NCBI RefSeq assembly: GCF_021295315.1
Contig: NZ_JAIMJA010000014.1
Location: forward strand, 84,475-137,580
Length of the DNA stretch: 53,106 bases
Origin: Motilimonas cestriensis
GTDB lineage: Bacteria > Pseudomonadota > Gammaproteobacteria > Enterobacterales > CBDFNC01
Direction: 5' to 3'
Part shown: positions 27,405-36,629 of the stretch, piece by piece
How positions within the stretch are numbered: the stretch's first letter is position 1
Layout: each line of letters begins with the position of its first letter
The notes under the pieces: model-generated
Told to the model about the DNA's origin: nothing
Databases searched by the model: none
What the model saw: only the letters and a program-made list of their open reading frames with translations
Translations under genes and position numbers: made by a program

Positions 27405-28058
27405 TTACATTAAATCCAGCGTCAGCACTAACCGCTTATCATTGGGGTTGATAGCCGGTGAGCGATGAATAACGCCAAGCCCTTCATTGTCCGGCCAAGC
27501 ATCGCCTTTTAGCAACAGCACATCACCAACGCCAGCACTGAACACATCACTGTCAGCAGCATAAAGACCAGAAGTTTCATCTGACTTACCTTGGCTGGCG
27601 CGGCCCAATTTTGCACGATTTGCATCACCATTTTCTAGCCACTGCGTGCCCGTAACACTGTAACTGCAGACCAAACGGCACACTACTTTGTCGGTATGAA
27701 ATTTTGGACACATCGCCTGCGATAAGGTTTTCAGGCGCACGCCTATATCAGGGTTATCAAATAAACAATCCAACATCTGCGCAAGCTGTTCGATATCTTG
27801 AATAAATGCAACTTTCCCCGCGCCTTCAGGTAACCATCTTGATAACGCTGTTGCTAATTCATTAAGAGGTAAAGAGCGAGCGATATCCACTCCTTTTGCG
27901 TTTATCTGTGCAACGTATTCCAGCAAACTTGGCGCCAATGAACGCTGCCAGCAAGTAAGGTTGATATGGGGCTCAAATATCGCTGTTAGAATTTCAATAT
28001 CTGTCGATGCTACATAGCTAAGCTCTTGATTAAAAGTCACATATTGTTGAGCTAACAT
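27405..28058 (-). CDS. DUF1826-family protein
   Basis: A 217-residue cytoplasmic protein. The family signature is visible: CPKFHTDKVVCRLVCSY (about 115-131), GTQWLENGD, GDVLLLKGDAWP and VIHRSP. The histidine/aspartate/cysteine set FHTDKV...HRSP looks like a metal-binding site reminiscent of 2-oxoglutarate oxygenase or cupin folds, but the reaction is unknown to me. GAGGAGTTAAT precedes the ATG, one base after the stop of the MerC-like gene, so the two are cotranscribed from the Zur-controlled promoter. That points to a zinc-related role, in line with the family's frequent presence in zinc-responsive operons. The role itself is unproven. Confidence 0.83.
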   Translation of the reverse strand: MLAQQYVTFNQELSYVASTDIEILTAIFEPHINLTCWQRSLAPSLLEYVAQINAKGVDIARSLPLNELATALSRWLPEGAGKVAFIQDIEQLAQMLDCLFDNPDIGVRLKTLSQAMCPKFHTDKVVCRLVCSYSVTGTQWLENGDANRAKLGRASQGKSDETSGLYAADSDVFSAGVGDVLLLKGDAWPDNEGLGVIHRSPAINPNDKRLVLTLDLM

Positions 28059-28059
28059 A

Positions 28060-28455
28060 TTAACTCCTCACCACAGCCGCAGGCTCTTGCTGCGCGGGAA
28101 TAGTATGCATACTCAGCACATGGGCCAAAATCAGGCATACCGAACCAACCAAGGTAAACCCCAGTTCTAGTGGGCCATGCACAAACAAACCCGATATTAA
28201 ATTAGCCGCTCCCAACACACCTAACACGGCAATCATTGGGCGACGCGTTTGCTGCCATGCTTTAGGTAAACTTAACAAAGCTAAAGACAAAGCAAATAAC
28301 AAGAAAATCCGATGTGGCCACTCCGATCTTAACGCTGGGCCAAACACATCATATCCCACCAATACCAGCAACGCAGGCGTCAACAAACAATGCCCCAAAC
28401 ACAAACCGGAAAACATCACCCCAAGCTTGTCTTGCCATGGCTTTCTACTACTCAT
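28060..28455 (-). CDS. MerC-family small membrane metal transporter
   Basis: A 131-residue protein with four hydrophobic segments. GLCLGHCLLTPALL (about 17-30) carries the paired cysteines of MerC, which in mercury operons takes up Hg(II). There is no mer operon here. A Zur box 43 bases upstream and cotranscription with DUF1826 suggest a role in zinc uptake under zinc starvation. Length is that of the family (about 130-145). The zinc role is inference from the operator. Confidence 0.82.
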   Translation of the reverse strand: MSSRKPWQDKLGVMFSGLCLGHCLLTPALLVLVGYDVFGPALRSEWPHRIFLLFALSLALLSLPKAWQQTRRPMIAVLGVLGAANLISGLFVHGPLELGFTLVGSVCLILAHVLSMHTIPAQQEPAAVVRS

Positions 28456-28497
28456 TAGCTTAAATCCTCAACCTTCAACTGTTAGCACACAAAAATG

Positions 28498-28518
28498 ATT
28501 TGTTATAACATAACAAAT
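28498..28518. promoter_or_regulatory. Zur operator of the merC-DUF1826 operon
   Basis: A perfect 9-base inverted repeat, ATTTGTTAT and ATAACAAAT, lies around a 3-base centre (AAC). This is the gammaproteobacterial Zur-box pattern (AATGTTATA-N-TATAACATT) with close spacing. It covers the -10 box and start point of the promoter at 28517-28545, so a bound Zur dimer would block RNA polymerase. Confidence 0.8.
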
Positions 28519-28545
28519 TGTATGCAATTGAATATTGATTGGCAA
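28517..28545 (-). promoter_or_regulatory. sigma-70 promoter of the merC-DUF1826 operon
   Basis: Read on the minus strand: TTGCCA (28545-28540), a 17-base spacer, then TACAAT (28522-28517). Spacing is ideal, and the start point falls inside the Zur box. Confidence 0.65.
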
Positions 28546-28612
28546 GTGAGAATCGTTAACATAGCAAGCTTATCGCAATACCCTTCGCAACCCATTAGGC
28601 AATAAAACCAAC

Positions 28613-28996
28613 ATGAAATCATTTGATGCATTACTTGAGCTAGCCAAACGTAAATCCGATTTTGACCAAGACAATGCGTGGTTTAAAGGCTCAAGTACCT
28701 ACCTTGACGCCATCAAAAAAGAAGTGGATGAAGTAATTGAAGAAATCCCTAAATCACGCACCAACTACTTGGAGGATGAACTAGCCGATGTGCTGTGGAA
28801 TACCCTCAACGCCTTAATGGCACTCGAGCAAGAAGCAGGGATTAGCGCTAATAACGTACTCGAGCGAGCGTGCCAAAAATACGAGCAAAGAATGACAGGT
28901 ATTGAAGCGGGTGTGAATTGGGATGATATTAAAAACGAACAAAAACAAGCGTTAGCGGCAGAGCATCAAGTTAACATTTTAGTTAATCCAAAGTAA
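28613..28996 (+). CDS. MazG-like nucleotide pyrophosphohydrolase
   Basis: A 127-residue all-helical protein of the MazG/dUTPase-like superfamily. The metal-binding glutamates lie in KKEVDEVIEEI (E37, E40, E43/E44) and LEDELADVLWN (E56, D59), the classic ExxE...ExxD pattern. WF near residues 23-24 may help in base stacking. Role: hydrolysis of a nucleoside triphosphate to the monophosphate and pyrophosphate, as house-cleaning or in stress control; single-domain length, half of E. coli MazG. The last 14 bases overlap the end of the next, opposite-strand gene. Confidence 0.87.
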   Translation: MKSFDALLELAKRKSDFDQDNAWFKGSSTYLDAIKKEVDEVIEEIPKSRTNYLEDELADVLWNTLNALMALEQEAGISANNVLERACQKYEQRMTGIEAGVNWDDIKNEQKQALAAEHQVNILVNPK

Positions 28997-29465
28997 CAAA
29001 ATGATGCAATCGACGACTTAGCTTGTTGTTAGCAAACAGCTGGATACGCTCAAACGCCAAGGTGTTGGCTTTGGGGTCAAACACCATTTTTTTACTGTTA
29101 AAGCGTTGCCCCGCAAGCTTGCCTTTAACGCCTAGCAAAATAACCTGACTTTGAAAGCGATAAGCCCGCTCAAAGCTTAGATTGACGTCATCGATCAAAA
29201 ACTGACCATCGAGGTAATAGCGATTTTCAGCTAACCACTTCTCACTGTTGATAAACCAATTCACGCCAACGTTGGCCGTATAGTTTTCAATGCGCCGCGC
29301 CGCTTGCAACGTAAAAGCATGGCGAGATACCGTTGCTTCGCCAATCGTCTGTGGCAACGTTTCAGTCATAAAAAACCGCGTTGTCACCTTTTCAAACTGC
29401 AGCGAAACACCCTCAGCAAATGCTGAGGGTGTAAGTAACAGAAATAATATCAGTGCTATTTTCAC
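28983..29465 (-). CDS. secreted hypothetical protein
   Basis: A 160-residue protein, GTG start at 29465, with a signal peptide (about 1-17, ending SAFA). The mature part is basic and beta-rich, with no cysteine; I do not recognise a family. It starts 3 bases after the stop of the lipoprotein gene upstream, so it is very likely translated from the same mRNA. It may be a periplasmic partner of that lipoprotein. Confidence 0.75.
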   Translation of the reverse strand: MKIALILFLLLTPSAFAEGVSLQFEKVTTRFFMTETLPQTIGEATVSRHAFTLQAARRIENYTANVGVNWFINSEKWLAENRYYLDGQFLIDDVNLSFERAYRFQSQVILLGVKGKLAGQRFNSKKMVFDPKANTLAFERIQLFANNKLSRRLHHFVTLD

Positions 29466-29468
29466 GCG

Positions 29469-31244
29469 TTAAAGACACGCATCCTCATGCCCTTGAACAG
29501 GCGTACAAGAAAGGATCACTTGTTCCACATCGCCACCAGCATTAGGGGAAACCTGCGTGTTGATTTTGGCTGGGCTAGCTTGGGTGTAAATAGATACATT
29601 GTCACTCCAATCTAAATAAATCAGTTCAGAATAATCCAATCGGTCTTGGTCAGTTAGGACATCCCCATCCAAGCATACAGGTTCATTTAGCAACTGAGAT
29701 TGAACTTGGTTATATTCCCCGCGGTTACAGATATAGCTACTGGTAATAGTAAAATCGCTACGGTCAATCGCTGTACTGATATCATAAAACGCGTGCAAAT
29801 TAAGCGTATAAGTCGCAGACTCATCAACGAAAGTAAATGGCGCTTTAGCACCATCTTTCGCCGTCAAATGCGCAAAAACAGCATTAATATCGCTCTGGTC
29901 TTGCTCAGCTAATTTCAGCTCGGAATTATCGACCATTTTGCCAATTTCAGCTGCTTTCACTAAAGCTTGTTTCGCCGTGGTTAAGTATTTAGCATCGCTG
30001 CGTAAGGTGCCAACTTGATCATCTAAGAGGAAACTAACGGGATCAACTTCAGCTAGCAAATACTCACTGTCAATTTGCATTTTTCCAGTGGTAACGGAAC
30101 CAGTGATGACTGAGCTACCAGAGATGCTCCAATTTGTAATGTAAGTGGCTAACTCACCGCTAGCCGTTTGCGGCACAAAAAACGCATCTGAACCCGCATT
30201 ATAAGCAGCAAAGGTGCTGAGCATGCTGGCCAAAGTCAGCGCGCCACCGCGAATACTTTGCGCTTGGTTATAATCTAATGATAAGTCTTTACTGTACACG
30301 GCAACGTAGGTTTTATCTGTAAAGCTCATCGCTAACGCATCACTTAGCACCACTAAACGCTCAGCTAATGAATACAGAACATCAGCGGTATCATCAGTTG
30401 TACCTGTAATACCACCAGCAGCAGGGCTAAGTGTCGCGGTGTTTTTTAATAACCCAAGCAATTTAGGCAGCATATCAACATAACTAAATTGGCTATCGGT
30501 TACGCTAATTCGCTCTGCTACCGCAGGGTCATTAACCACTTCAAAGATGCCAATTAACGCTTTAAGTGAGGCGATATCTTTATTATTTTGATCGCCTTGA
30601 TCTAACACGCTTTGGTAATAAGCTAATTTCTCTTCAAAGTTAACCTCTTCCATCGCGTCCGCTACTGCGCGCGCATCCGCAATAACCGTTTCAACCGCCT
30701 TGCTATGATACCCCTTAGCTTGGCCTAAACTTTTATCCATGTGGCCTTTGGCTTGCGCAAGCGACACAGCTTTTTTACCCGTCGCTTGTTCAACCGCTTG
30801 GTAAAATTCCTGCTCGGTTAGTCCCAATACACTCGCTGGTAAGTTGGCAACCAACTCAACCAATAAAGTAATGCCATTTTCCGCATTTCCATCTGCATCA
30901 ATGGTTTGCAACAAAGCGGCCAATTTTGTAGCCTGGTCAACATTATCCGTTACATCATAAGGTGTAATAACCGCGCTCCCCTCACCTGCCATGGCTTGGG
31001 TTTTACCCACTAAAAAGTTGCCGATGTGAAACTCACATTGTTCACCGTTGCGGTAACTAAATTTACCGTCAGCATCTGTAATGCCGCTGGTATCGCCACA
31101 TTTATAAGTCAACCCAGCTACCGCGCTATCGACAAAGGTGCCTATGGAGCGAGAGTCAACGTTACCATCTGTGCCACCACCACCGCCGCAGGCCGTTAGT
31201 GATAATGCAGAAATAATAGATAACGCCAAAATATGTTTATTCAT
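29469..31244 (-). CDS. large hypothetical lipoprotein
   Basis: A 591-residue protein with a lipobox (LTAC, cysteine 19) followed by a GGGGG linker, so it is likely an outer-membrane lipoprotein. The first mature domain (about 30-95; FVDSAVAGLTYKCGD, TDADGKFSYRNGE, CEFHIGNFLVG) is a small cysteine-containing beta domain seen at the N-terminus of many marine gammaproteobacterial surface lipoproteins. The rest is helical and unrecognised, with two more cysteines near 508-520 and a cysteine pair at the C-terminus. A role at the cell surface is probable; the exact function is unknown. Confidence 0.83.
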   Translation of the reverse strand: MNKHILALSIISALSLTACGGGGGTDGNVDSRSIGTFVDSAVAGLTYKCGDTSGITDADGKFSYRNGEQCEFHIGNFLVGKTQAMAGEGSAVITPYDVTDNVDQATKLAALLQTIDADGNAENGITLLVELVANLPASVLGLTEQEFYQAVEQATGKKAVSLAQAKGHMDKSLGQAKGYHSKAVETVIADARAVADAMEEVNFEEKLAYYQSVLDQGDQNNKDIASLKALIGIFEVVNDPAVAERISVTDSQFSYVDMLPKLLGLLKNTATLSPAAGGITGTTDDTADVLYSLAERLVVLSDALAMSFTDKTYVAVYSKDLSLDYNQAQSIRGGALTLASMLSTFAAYNAGSDAFFVPQTASGELATYITNWSISGSSVITGSVTTGKMQIDSEYLLAEVDPVSFLLDDQVGTLRSDAKYLTTAKQALVKAAEIGKMVDNSELKLAEQDQSDINAVFAHLTAKDGAKAPFTFVDESATYTLNLHAFYDISTAIDRSDFTITSSYICNRGEYNQVQSQLLNEPVCLDGDVLTDQDRLDYSELIYLDWSDNVSIYTQASPAKINTQVSPNAGGDVEQVILSCTPVQGHEDACL

Positions 31245-31594
31245 GTTTTTACCTAATACTTATAAATGAAAGGATCAATCTTGATTTTTATTTTACACCA
31301 AATCAACATCGAATTAATCGAACTTTTCTCACAGCTGCAAAACAAAAAACCAAATCACTGTCCGCTAAGCACTAACTGCAACTGGCTCATCAGATTCAGC
31401 AAACACAGGATACCGAGTGAGTTAGTAAAAAATGTAGGCTACCTTATCTAACCATCCCTTATTACACTTCTCCTTCAGCCATGGCAGATAAAGCTAATTC
31501 TCTATTTGTAACTCATTCGAGCTAACAAAAAACCTAAGCGATACCATTGACAGCTAACTACGCTGGCGTGGTAATTTTACCGAAAGTATCCGTG

Positions 31595-31631
31595 TATATA
31601 CCCAAGCAACCTCAAGATGCTTGGGTATATA
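31595..31631. repeat. short variant of the palindromic repeat
   Basis: TATATACCCAAGCA pairs perfectly with TGCTTGGGTATATA around ACCTCAAGA. The core (ACCCAAGCA...TGCTTGGGT) is related to, but shorter than, the elements at 22042 and 43145. Confidence 0.8.
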
Positions 31632-31640
31632 ATGAATCAC

Positions 31641-31664
31641 AAAAAAAGCTCCCGAAGGAGCTTT
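31641..31664 (-). terminator. intrinsic terminator of the chemoreceptor gene
   Basis: On the minus strand AAAGCTCC, loop TTCG and GGAGCTTT are followed by a run of T. Stem and T-tract are ideal. It lies 27 bases after the stop codon of the MCP gene. Confidence 0.9.
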
Positions 31665-31690
31665 AATGCAACCAAATACCACTAGGTGAA

Positions 31691-33340
31691 TTAATTCACC
31701 TTAAAGGTTTTAATCGTCGCATCCATAGTTTGTGCATGGGTAGCGATAATGTCAGCTACTTCATTTAGCTCTTTTAATACGGTAACAGAGCCCTCAACTA
31801 ATTCTTTCACTTGGCTTAGATTTTCATTCATTTCAATAGCAACACCCGATTGCTGTTCAGAAGCAGTCGCAATTTGGCTATTAAGATCGGCGATGCTGTG
31901 AACCTGTTCAGCAATGAAATCAATTTTCTCCCCTGCTTGGCTAACTTGCTCAACACTGCGCTGGGCTTCATCAACACTGGTTTTCATTAAACCAACGGCT
32001 TGGCCTGCACTGGTTTGTAATTGCTCTATCATGCGCTGAATTTCTACCGTCGCATCTTGGGTACGCTGCGCTAGGTTACGCACTTCATCAGCCACAACCG
32101 CAAAACCACGGCCTTGCTCGCCAGCACGTGCCGCTTCAATCGCCGCGTTTAAAGCCAACAAATTGGTCTGTTCGGAAATACCACGAATAGTGTCTACCAC
32201 AGTACCGATGCTACCCACTTTACTTTCTACTTCATTTACCGCGGTAGAAGAGGCATCAATATTACTTGATAACGAGCTGATAATACCGATAGTCGCTTCG
32301 ACGTAACGATTTCCATCAAGGGCAACCTTATTTGCATCCGTGGTCGCTGATGAAGCGATACTGGCATTATTCGCCACTTCTTTTACTGTGGCTGCCATTT
32401 GGCTCATGGCTGAGGCTAACTCATCAATTTGGCCAAACTCTTCTTCAATGGAGTCTTGTACCGCTTCCATACAAATGGACAGTTGCTCTGAGACATCGTT
32501 GAGCTGATCTGAGGTAAGCTGCTGCTCTGCCAATAAGGCTTGCCAGTTACTGGCCGTTAAGCGAACCGCAGCCGCAATTTCACCAAATTCATCTTTACTA
32601 TTTAAGGTAATATTTTCACGCAGATCTTTATTCGATATTCTATTAATGCCGGAAACTAAATGCGTTACCTGTTTCGACATGGTGTTCGCTGCCCACACTA
32701 GAATGAAGATAAAAATCACCACCATGATGAGGGTTTGTAATAAACCGCGTTTGATCGCGCTGTTGTAAATGGTATTCACTTGTTCATGGCTCACGGAAGC
32801 GGCAACGCTCCAACCCCAAGGCTTGAATCCTCGAGTATATACTTCAAACTCGTTACCTTGCTTAATAGCGCTAAAGCCGCCTTCACCTTCACCTGATGAT
32901 AAGCTCAACTGAGTTTGAATATTTCCTGGGCTACTAACATCAAATATACCTGAAAGCTTTTTCCCTACCATACTGGCCTGATCTGGATACAGTAAGGCCA
33001 CACCGGCTGAGCTGCCCTGGGCGGATATGACCCAGAAGTGACCGTTATTACTCCAACGCATTTTATTTAGCGTATCCAAGGCAAACTGTTTCGCACTCGC
33101 CTCGCCACCCAGTTGCGACTGTGTTTCAAACGCGGCCTTTAGCACCCCATCCGCAACAGCAAGCTTTTGTTGCAGCTCGCCTCGAGTCTGTTGTAAAACT
33201 TCAGAGCGTAGCTGGTTGGCATCGAAAAACAACTTGCCGGTTAATAGCAAGGTGCTAAACACCATCAGCAACACCATTTTGGGCATTAGCTTTACATCAG
33301 CAAATGTTTGCTCAAGCCAATTTAGTCGAAAAACAGTCAT
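31691..33340 (-). CDS. methyl-accepting chemotaxis protein with Cache-type sensor
   Basis: A 549-residue protein. A membrane segment (about 18-38) leads to a periplasmic single-Cache domain (about 45-185; [27 protein letters not shown]). A second membrane segment ([18 protein letters not shown], about 204-221) is followed by HAMP (about 222-275) and a signalling domain (about 300-549) with the hairpin tip [20 protein letters not shown]. Role: senses a small ligand, often an organic acid, and signals to CheA through CheW. No C-terminal NWETF-type pentapeptide is visible. Upstream the gene has an A+T-rich region; no chemotaxis operon is next to it. Confidence 0.93.
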   Translation of the reverse strand: MTVFRLNWLEQTFADVKLMPKMVLLMVFSTLLLTGKLFFDANQLRSEVLQQTRGELQQKLAVADGVLKAAFETQSQLGGEASAKQFALDTLNKMRWSNNGHFWVISAQGSSAGVALLYPDQASMVGKKLSGIFDVSSPGNIQTQLSLSSGEGEGGFSAIKQGNEFEVYTRGFKPWGWSVAASVSHEQVNTIYNSAIKRGLLQTLIMVVIFIFILVWAANTMSKQVTHLVSGINRISNKDLRENITLNSKDEFGEIAAAVRLTASNWQALLAEQQLTSDQLNDVSEQLSICMEAVQDSIEEEFGQIDELASAMSQMAATVKEVANNASIASSATTDANKVALDGNRYVEATIGIISSLSSNIDASSTAVNEVESKVGSIGTVVDTIRGISEQTNLLALNAAIEAARAGEQGRGFAVVADEVRNLAQRTQDATVEIQRMIEQLQTSAGQAVGLMKTSVDEAQRSVEQVSQAGEKIDFIAEQVHSIADLNSQIATASEQQSGVAIEMNENLSQVKELVEGSVTVLKELNEVADIIATHAQTMDATIKTFKVN

Positions 33341-33490
33341 AGGGAACCTCGAATACGAGAAATAGAATAAAATGTTATTATGTTGTCAATTTATAAGTTA
33401 ATTTGACTAAGTCAATTACATCAAACTACTTGAAGTCAGTTAACTAATCGACCAGCAATGTCCATACTTTAGAACTAGGTTAAAAAAAAG

Positions 33491-34252
33491 ATGAATTCAA
33501 GTTGCAAAAACACTAAATCAGTCAGTCCATTAGATATTACTATGATGGTTTTGTCTTTAGTCACCATCTGCTTAGTGCTGCTGCGAATGACCTTTGATCT
33601 AGGCGAAGAAACATCAACACTGTTTTATAATCTAGATAGTAGCATCTGCTATATTCTGCTGACGCATTTAGGCTATGGTTTTTTTAAAGCAGATGACAAA
33701 AAACAATACTTAAAAACCCATTGGATTGATTTTATCGCATCCATCCCAATGACCGAGCATTTACGCTATGCACGTTTACTACAAATAGTGCGTATTGCTC
33801 GCTTGCTGCAACATAAACCCAACTTATTGCAACACTTAAAAAGCCAGTATCAAGAAGCGACAATCGCCTCAGTTATTTTATTTTTAGTTATTCTGCTGGT
33901 CGCAGGCTCAACCACTATATTAATGCTGGAGTCGTCAGCCCCTGATGGCAATATAAAAACAGCTGGCGATGCTTTTTGGTGGACAGTGGTAACCGTATCA
34001 ACAGTGGGGTATGGCGACCTTTACCCGGTAACAGACTGGGGACGCACTATTGCGATGGGACTCATCGTATGTGGGGTTGGAACATTTGCCGCAGTGACGG
34101 GCTTAATGGCATCATTTCTAGCGCCAACTAATAAGTCTGAAAATCAAATCAAAAATCACCACCTACTCCATGAAATTCAGCAATTAAGAGAAGAAGTGGC
34201 CAAACTACAACAGCAGGCCACTCATTCAAGTGAAGATAAAAAATCAGACTAA
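33491..34252 (+). CDS. voltage-gated potassium channel
   Basis: A 253-residue protein with a six-segment Kv-like arrangement. The S4-like segment RYARLLQIVRIARLLQ has arginines spaced for voltage sensing. The pore helix and selectivity filter are TVVTVSTVGYGDLYPV (TVGYGD). A coiled-coil tail (HEIQQLREEVAKLQQQ) would support tetramer formation. Role: K+ flux across the inner membrane. It ends 3 bases before the end of the convergent CYTH-CHAD gene. Confidence 0.93.
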   Translation: MNSSCKNTKSVSPLDITMMVLSLVTICLVLLRMTFDLGEETSTLFYNLDSSICYILLTHLGYGFFKADDKKQYLKTHWIDFIASIPMTEHLRYARLLQIVRIARLLQHKPNLLQHLKSQYQEATIASVILFLVILLVAGSTTILMLESSAPDGNIKTAGDAFWWTVVTVSTVGYGDLYPVTDWGRTIAMGLIVCGVGTFAAVTGLMASFLAPTNKSENQIKNHHLLHEIQQLREEVAKLQQQATHSSEDKKSD

Positions 34253-34255
34253 CCC

Positions 34256-35749
34256 TTACCAGTAAACAGGGTGGGTGAGCGCTTGTTGGCGTGATTGATC
34301 CATTGCCAACAATAACGATCCTTCTTTGCGTTTAAGCCATTTAAGGATTTTTTCTTGGGCTTCTTCGTCTTGCTCTGTCTCAAGGTAGTCATAAATAGGT
34401 TTGAGTAACTTAAGCTCGGTCATGCCTTGTAAAATATCCAACCAAGGAAAGCGAAAGTTATCCCGTTTTTGTGGCTCAGAATCACCGCCTAAACACAAAC
34501 CGACCATCAAGTTACGACTTAATAACCCTTGTAAAGCGATATACTGAGAACTGCTAAGCTCTGATGCTTGTACCAGAGGTGAGCTTTGTAGCTCCTGCCA
34601 ACTATTATCTAACGCTTGTTTAGCAAATTCAGCCATCGAGGGGTGATCCGTGGGTGGCGTCATTTTTGATAAACCAACCAGCCAAGCAGAAATATTCAGT
34701 ACTAATTTGCAATAACGTTCACTGGTAAACAGTCGCTTCATTTGCTTGTAATGTGGCAAGGTTTTTAACTCTGCTTTCAACTGTTGACGCAATGGTTTAA
34801 TTTTTTCTAATTTCTTAATGTAATTACCCTTATCAGCCGTTAGTGTTGATAAGGCGTAATAGCGATCAATACACTTAAGCTTGCTACTTAGCCAATTTAA
34901 ATCAGCCAACCAAGTTACGCGCAGCTCTTTCGGTATATATGGCGAAAATAACAACAAGCCTTGATGCATTAAATGAACGCCATCGCGCATATTCGATAAT
35001 GCCGGCATCTGATGCTGAAGGTAGAGGTGCTCGTGATATTGCCAATGCTGCAACGCGAAACTAAATACTTGCTGTAGGCCAGCAAAAACCGTATCTGTTG
35101 ATGCTATCGGCACAAAAGACAAGTTTACAGGAGGAGAAGTAACACCACTGGCTAATGCAAAGCCGCGCTGCGCTTTACTGACATTGACTAATCTGGCGCC
35201 GGGTAAAGTTGCAATATCCTGCCCCAATTGAAACAACAGCCCTTCATGGCCTTTCAGTAATTCTAATTCGATTTCACAAATTTTTTCAGTTTGCCCTTTA
35301 CTGTGAATTTCACCTAGGTCAAACGCAACTTCAACCAAGCCTTCACCATTAATATCAATAACCCAAGTTTGGCGCGTAAAGTCATTACTAAAGATAGGGA
35401 TCAAAGCTTGTTGGATCTCGCTAAGAGATAAGTCTTCTGGCCAAATATCTCCTTTGAATCTTGCTAGTTCAGGTTGAATCCCCGCAATGGGCTCATTGTA
35501 TTCTGGCCGCTGGTGCAACCCTCCCACCACAGAGCCGCGCAACTTAATCGTTTGCTCATTTTTACCGTCATGACTGCGCACTCTTAAACCAATTCCGCGT
35601 TTTTTTAGCAAACGCTCACTGGTATCAAAATAAACATTTTGTAAATCATGCTCATTTTGCGTGCAAATCTGGTAGTTTTTTAGCAATTCAGGCAGTTTTT
35701 CACCTGCTTTTCGAGAGACAAAAAACTTTATTTCGACTTCAGTATCCAT
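34256..35749 (-). CDS. ygiF: CYTH-CHAD inorganic triphosphatase (YgiF-like)
   Basis: From the ATG at 35749 the protein has 497 residues. This start puts the CYTH motif EVEIKF (E-x-E-x-K) at residues 4-9, its usual place; a TTG at 35809 would add 20 residues without family support. The N-terminal CYTH domain (about 1-200) contains the charged strands of the tunnel (e.g. GIGLRVRSHDG, EQTIKLRG, CEIELELLKG). The C-terminal part (about 215-497) is a helical CHAD domain that binds polyphosphate. Role: hydrolysis of inorganic triphosphate in the cytoplasm. The upstream neighbours (PhoU-like, PiT), divergent, handle phosphate, so the cluster is phosphate-related. Confidence 0.9.
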   Translation of the reverse strand: MDTEVEIKFFVSRKAGEKLPELLKNYQICTQNEHDLQNVYFDTSERLLKKRGIGLRVRSHDGKNEQTIKLRGSVVGGLHQRPEYNEPIAGIQPELARFKGDIWPEDLSLSEIQQALIPIFSNDFTRQTWVIDINGEGLVEVAFDLGEIHSKGQTEKICEIELELLKGHEGLLFQLGQDIATLPGARLVNVSKAQRGFALASGVTSPPVNLSFVPIASTDTVFAGLQQVFSFALQHWQYHEHLYLQHQMPALSNMRDGVHLMHQGLLLFSPYIPKELRVTWLADLNWLSSKLKCIDRYYALSTLTADKGNYIKKLEKIKPLRQQLKAELKTLPHYKQMKRLFTSERYCKLVLNISAWLVGLSKMTPPTDHPSMAEFAKQALDNSWQELQSSPLVQASELSSSQYIALQGLLSRNLMVGLCLGGDSEPQKRDNFRFPWLDILQGMTELKLLKPIYDYLETEQDEEAQEKILKWLKRKEGSLLLAMDQSRQQALTHPVYW

Positions 35750-35926
35750 ATGATTTTTAAGTGTTTCACTTTTATTGAATGCCAACGAACGGATTATGAT
35801 TCTATGCAAAAATTGACTTTAACGGGTATTTACGTGGTTTAGCTGTTTTCATGCCAGCCAACTTACGTTAACATGCGCTCCAATCTATCCATCGTGTGTT
35901 TTTTCACCGAGAACAGGTAATTGGCT

Positions 35927-36607
35927 ATGCCAGTAAATACAATACTAGGACTATTTGCAAAGTCCCCAATCAAGCCTCTACAAGAGCATATCAACAAAGT
36001 TCATCACTGTTGTAAACTTCTCGTTCCTTTTTTTGAAGCGGTTAACGTTAATGACTGGGAAGAAGCTGAACGACGACGTGCAGAAATTTCACAAGCTGAA
36101 AAGCAAGCCGATGACCTCAAACGAGAGATTCGTCTTAAACTTCCACGTGGAATTTTTATGCCGGTTGAACGCACCGACATGTTGGAGTTACTCACACAAC
36201 AAGACAAAATTGCCAATAAAGCAAAAGATATTTCAGGCCGCATATTAGGCAGGCAGCTGACGCTACCGGCTGATACCCAGGTGGACTTTATGGCTTATGT
36301 GAAGCGTTGTATCGATGCAACCAATCAAGCCAAAAAAGCCATCAATGAATTAGATGAGCTACTGGAAACGGGCTTTAAAGGCCGTGAAGTAGAGCTCGTT
36401 GAAGAGATGATCCACCGTTTAGATGAAATCGAAGACGATACGGATCGTTTACAAGTTAAGCTACGCCGTCAATTTCAACAAGTAGAAGCCCAATACAGCC
36501 CTATTGATATGATGTTCTTGTATCAAATTCTAGAATGGGTGGGTGATCTTGCCGATCAAGCGGAGCGTGTTGGTGCGCGCTTAGAGCTAATGCTAGCTCG
36601 TTCATAA
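35927..36607 (+). CDS. PhoU-like DUF47 (TIGR00153) protein
   Basis: A 226-residue, all-helical protein; the ATG at 35927 with AGG 9 bases before it is preferred over an in-frame TTG two codons earlier. It has the family start PVNTILGLFAKSPIKPLQEH and acidic metal-binding helices (LDEIEDDTDRLQ). Role: regulator or partner of PiT-type phosphate transporters; this pairing is conserved. It is followed 22 bases later by the pit gene, same strand, one operon. Confidence 0.92.
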   Translation: MPVNTILGLFAKSPIKPLQEHINKVHHCCKLLVPFFEAVNVNDWEEAERRRAEISQAEKQADDLKREIRLKLPRGIFMPVERTDMLELLTQQDKIANKAKDISGRILGRQLTLPADTQVDFMAYVKRCIDATNQAKKAINELDELLETGFKGREVELVEEMIHRLDEIEDDTDRLQVKLRRQFQQVEAQYSPIDMMFLYQILEWVGDLADQAERVGARLELMLARS

Positions 36608-36629
36608 GTTTTCAAAGAGTAGTAATATT

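Larger units (their letters stand above)
31245..31690. other. 446-bp intergenic region with palindromic repeat and terminator
   Basis: Nothing gene-like is supported here. The right part carries the short palindromic element (31595-31631) and the terminator of the chemoreceptor gene. Confidence 0.6.

Noticed and set aside
28060-28455. Mercury resistance operon
   Set aside because: No merR, merA, merT or merP nearby, and the promoter carries a Zur box rather than a MerR operator.
31266-31451. 61-codon plus-strand open frame
   Set aside because: No ribosome binding site, no recognisable sequence, and base use like the surrounding non-coding DNA.
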